Source: Candidatus Geothrix skivensis (GTDB lineage Bacteria > Acidobacteriota > Holophagae > Holophagales > Holophagaceae). From it: 64,000 nt of DNA. The notes beneath the pieces were generated by a model, which saw nothing but the letters and a program-made list of their open reading frames with translations, made no database searches and was not told where the DNA came from. Position 1 is the stretch's first letter; each line of letters opens with the position of its first letter. Below, in pieces: positions 62,012 through 64,000 of this stretch. The stretch is taken from assembly GCA_016721195.1 (NCBI GenBank), contig JADKIO010000006.1:523675-587674 (forward strand), written 5' to 3'. The translations under genes and the position numbers were made by a program.

Positions 62012-63279
62012 CACCAGGGCTCGTTGAAGTGGGTCGCGCCGCCGTCCGGCTTGGCCAGCAGGAGCTGGGCATCGCCGATGTGGCGCTCGGCGAAGGCGCC
62101 TTCGCAGTAGGCCAGGTAGTAGTCCCACATGCGGATGAAGGTCTCATCAAAGCCCTGGCCGCGCACCTCGTCCAGCCGGGCCCGGAAGGCTTCGCGCCAC
62201 GCATGCAGGGTGTGGGCGTAGTGCAGGCCGATGTCCTCAAGGTGGTGCAGGCTCATGGTGGTGCAGCGACCCACGGAGGCGACCATGCGCGACACGGAGG
62301 CCAGCTCGGCGCCGGGGAAGATGTGCTTCTGGATCCAGTCGCTCTGGCGGATGTAGGCCGGAAAGTGCTGCTCGTTCATGGTGATGGTCTGCAGGAGGAA
62401 GCGCCCGCCGGGCTTGAGCAGCCGGTCCACGGCACTGAAGTAGGCATCGTAGTAGGCCAGGCCCACCGCCTCGAACATCTCGATGCTCACGGCCTTGTCG
62501 TACTGCCCTTCCAGGTGGCGGTAGTCCTCCAGGCGCAGGTCGATGCGATCCGCCATCCCCTCGCGCTGGAAGAGGTCCCGGGCGTACTGGAACTGCTGCC
62601 GGCTGATGGTGGTCGTGGTGACCCGGCAGCCCCGGGTCTTCGCGGCATGCAGGGCGAACCCGCCCCAGCCCGTGCCGATCTCCAGCAGGTGGTCATCCCC
62701 GGTCAGCTGCAGCTTCTGGCAGATGCGCTCGAACTTGGCCACCTGGGCGGCCTCCAGCCCCTGGCCGGGTGTCTCGAAGTACGCGCAGGAATAGGCCAGG
62801 GTGGGGTCCAGCCAGAGCCGGTAGAAGTCGTTGCCCAGGTCGTAGTGGTGGCCGATGTTCCGGCGGGAGCCCTCCACATGGTTGCGCCGACGCCGGTGCA
62901 GCAGGCGATTGGCGGCCTTGCCCAGGGAGGCCAGCCACCCGCCACCCTGGTCGAAGGCGGCCATGTTGCGCACGGCGATGCGCACCACGGCGACCAGGTC
63001 ATCCGTCTCCCACCAGCCCGCCATGAAGGCCTCGCCCAGGCCGACTTCGCCCTGCAGCAGCCCGGCCTGGAAGGCCCGCAGGTCCCGGATTCGGACCCGC
63101 GCCCTCAGTTCGGCTTCCGGATCCCCGAAGGTCTGGGCCCCGCCGGCCCACTCCAGGTCCAGCCGCCCCACCCGGATGCCCGCCAGTCCTTTCAGGAGGA
63201 TCCGCTGGGCGAAGGTGGGGGCGGGGTCTGTGAGATCGCAGGACCGGGATGGGTGAACACCGGCACGCGCTTGATCCAT
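62011..63279 (-). CDS. Cyclopropane-fatty-acyl-phospholipid synthase-family methyltransferase
   Basis: The 422-aa protein has the two CFA-synthase domains: an N-terminal helical part (about 20-130, GEAFMAGWWETDDL) and a SAM-methyltransferase domain (HYDLGNDFYRLWLD, LLEIGTGWGGFALHAA). The catalytic-site residues typical of CFA synthases are present: Cys in YSCAYF, Glu in SIEMFEAVG and Tyr/Trp in HYAHTLHAWREAF. It would transfer a methylene or methyl group from SAM to an acyl chain. ATG 63279 overlaps DUF1365 by 88 nt, so a later start remains possible. Confidence 0.88.
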   Translation of the reverse strand: MDQARAGVHPSRSCDLTDPAPTFAQRILLKGLAGIRVGRLDLEWAGGAQTFGDPEAELRARVRIRDLRAFQAGLLQGEVGLGEAFMAGWWETDDLVAVVRIAVRNMAAFDQGGGWLASLGKAANRLLHRRRRNHVEGSRRNIGHHYDLGNDFYRLWLDPTLAYSCAYFETPGQGLEAAQVAKFERICQKLQLTGDDHLLEIGTGWGGFALHAAKTRGCRVTTTTISRQQFQYARDLFQREGMADRIDLRLEDYRHLEGQYDKAVSIEMFEAVGLAYYDAYFSAVDRLLKPGGRFLLQTITMNEQHFPAYIRQSDWIQKHIFPGAELASVSRMVASVGRCTTMSLHHLEDIGLHYAHTLHAWREAFRARLDEVRGQGFDETFIRMWDYYLAYCEGAFAERHIGDAQLLLAKPDGGATHFNEPW

Positions 63280-63992
63280 AGCCAGAAAGCCTCCCAATGA
63301 ATGGCAGCCAGAACCTTGAGGGTCATCCAGGGGAACTGGACGAGGGTTTTCAGTAGGATGCCGGCCGTCCAGGGGCGTTTCTCGAGAATCAGGGTTGCGT
63401 CGAAAAATAAATCTAGACAATCAAACTCCGCAATGTGCACCCGCAGGGTGGCGCCGGGGGTGTTGAAGGCCCAGCGGTAGCGGCAGTCCATGGGCATGAA
63501 GGGGCTGACATGGAAGGCCTTGGGCACGTCGAAGCTGACCCCCCCGGGGCCCTGGCGCCCCTCCGCCACCGGCATCCAGTAGGTGTGCCGTTCCCGCCAG
63601 GGCGTGTTGCTCACCTGGGCCATGATCAGGGCCAGGCGCCCCTCCCGGTCATGGCAGTAGAAGTAGCTGACGGGATTGAAGCAGATGCCCAGGTAGCGGA
63701 GGTGGGTCAGCAGGTAGATGGGCCCATCCGGCAGGGCGTGGCCCTTGGCCTCGGCATCGCGACGCAGCCGCTCCCGCAGGGGCATGGAGGGATCACCGAA
63801 CTGGTCCTCCTCGTGGAAGGCCGCCCAGTTCCAGCGGCCGTAGCTCAGGAAGGGGGACGCCCGGCACAGCTCTGGAATCCGGTCCACATCCAGGAAGGCC
63901 ATGAACAGGGGGTAGGTGAAGGCATGGGCCTTCGGCTTGAGGCGCCGGTGGCGGACCTCGCCCACGTAGATGGCGGGCTCGGGGGCGCTCAC
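63192..63992 (-). CDS. DUF1365 family protein
   Basis: This protein of about 266 aa matches DUF1365: YVGEVRHRRLKPKAHAFTYPLFM at the start, YLGICFNPVSYFYC in the middle, and the late AAIHWEAFWLWIKRVP. The family is regularly encoded between a FAD amine oxidase-like gene and a CFA synthase-like gene and is linked to fatty-acid modification. The GTG at 63992 forms a GTGA overlap with whatever gene ends just upstream, beyond the window. The last 20 residues are Pro/Ser-rich and overlap the methyltransferase. Confidence 0.88.
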   Translation of the reverse strand: MSAPEPAIYVGEVRHRRLKPKAHAFTYPLFMAFLDVDRIPELCRASPFLSYGRWNWAAFHEEDQFGDPSMPLRERLRRDAEAKGHALPDGPIYLLTHLRYLGICFNPVSYFYCHDREGRLALIMAQVSNTPWRERHTYWMPVAEGRQGPGGVSFDVPKAFHVSPFMPMDCRYRWAFNTPGATLRVHIAEFDCLDLFFDATLILEKRPWTAGILLKTLVQFPWMTLKVLAAIHWEAFWLWIKRVPVFTHPGPAISQTPPPPSPSGSS

Positions 63993-64000
63993 CACGCGAC

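Overview
This window is a GC-rich stretch of bacterial chromosome, densely packed with genes on both strands. The type IV pilus genes, the electron-transport gene set and the overall protein style suggest an Acidobacteriota relative (Holophagae, Geothrix/Holophaga-like). That placement is an inference from general resemblance, because no rRNA gene is present. I found no tRNA, rRNA, CRISPR array, transposase or phage gene, and no gene-free stretch longer than about 190 bases.

Layout. 0-7.3 kb: a pilin-like protein and a PilR-type sigma54 activator, then surface-polysaccharide genes (GT4 glycosyltransferase, waaF, a DUF1573 protein, an EamA transporter, hldD). 7.4-10.1 kb: a three-gene signalling operon made of a protein resembling a divergent RelA/SpoT synthetase domain, a STAS antagonist and a receiver-PP2C phosphatase. 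10.2-12.0 kb: a split ATP synthase operon (atpZ, atpI, atpB, atpE). 12.2-23.1 kb: an eleven-gene complex I operon (nuoA,B,C,D,H,I,J,K,L,M,N) without the NADH-binding nuoE,F,G. 23.2-34.8 kb: a GspE/PilB ATPase, an AGCS symporter, an ABC half-exporter, a solute-binding protein with two very short permeases, cyuA, bcp, fabI and a TPR protein. 34.9-43.0 kb: pilA behind a sigma54-like promoter, an AT-richer three-gene ABC transporter, then pilB-pilT-pilC-pilin on the opposite strand. 43.0-46.3 kb: a large helical protein of unknown function and a diguanylate cyclase. 46.3-53.7 kb: hrcA-grpE-dnaK-dnaJ, a lipoprotein, prfA and rpmE. 53.8-64.0 kb: a PadR/HAAS pair, a MacB-like efflux system, and a lipid-modification cluster with two CFA-synthase-family methyltransferases, DUF1295, DUF2062, DUF1475 and DUF1365.

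Two threads connect the genes. First, type IV pili: pilA, pilB, pilT, pilC, two further pilin-like genes, a second GspE-type ATPase, a PilR-like activator, a candidate sigma54 promoter and a neighbouring c-di-GMP enzyme. Second, envelope and energy: LPS heptose genes, complex I, F0 subunits and membrane-lipid modification.

Sequence quality matters here. About ten single-frame breaks fall inside otherwise well-conserved genes (nuoL, pilC, both short permeases, a TPR protein, an ABC ATPase twice, the helical protein, one methyltransferase, DUF1475). Several lie at short homopolymers. Two G-runs of 24-26 bases and one poly-G/poly-C seam that fuses pilC to a pilin look artificial. I therefore annotate the interrupted genes as probably intact genes carrying consensus errors, not as pseudogenes.
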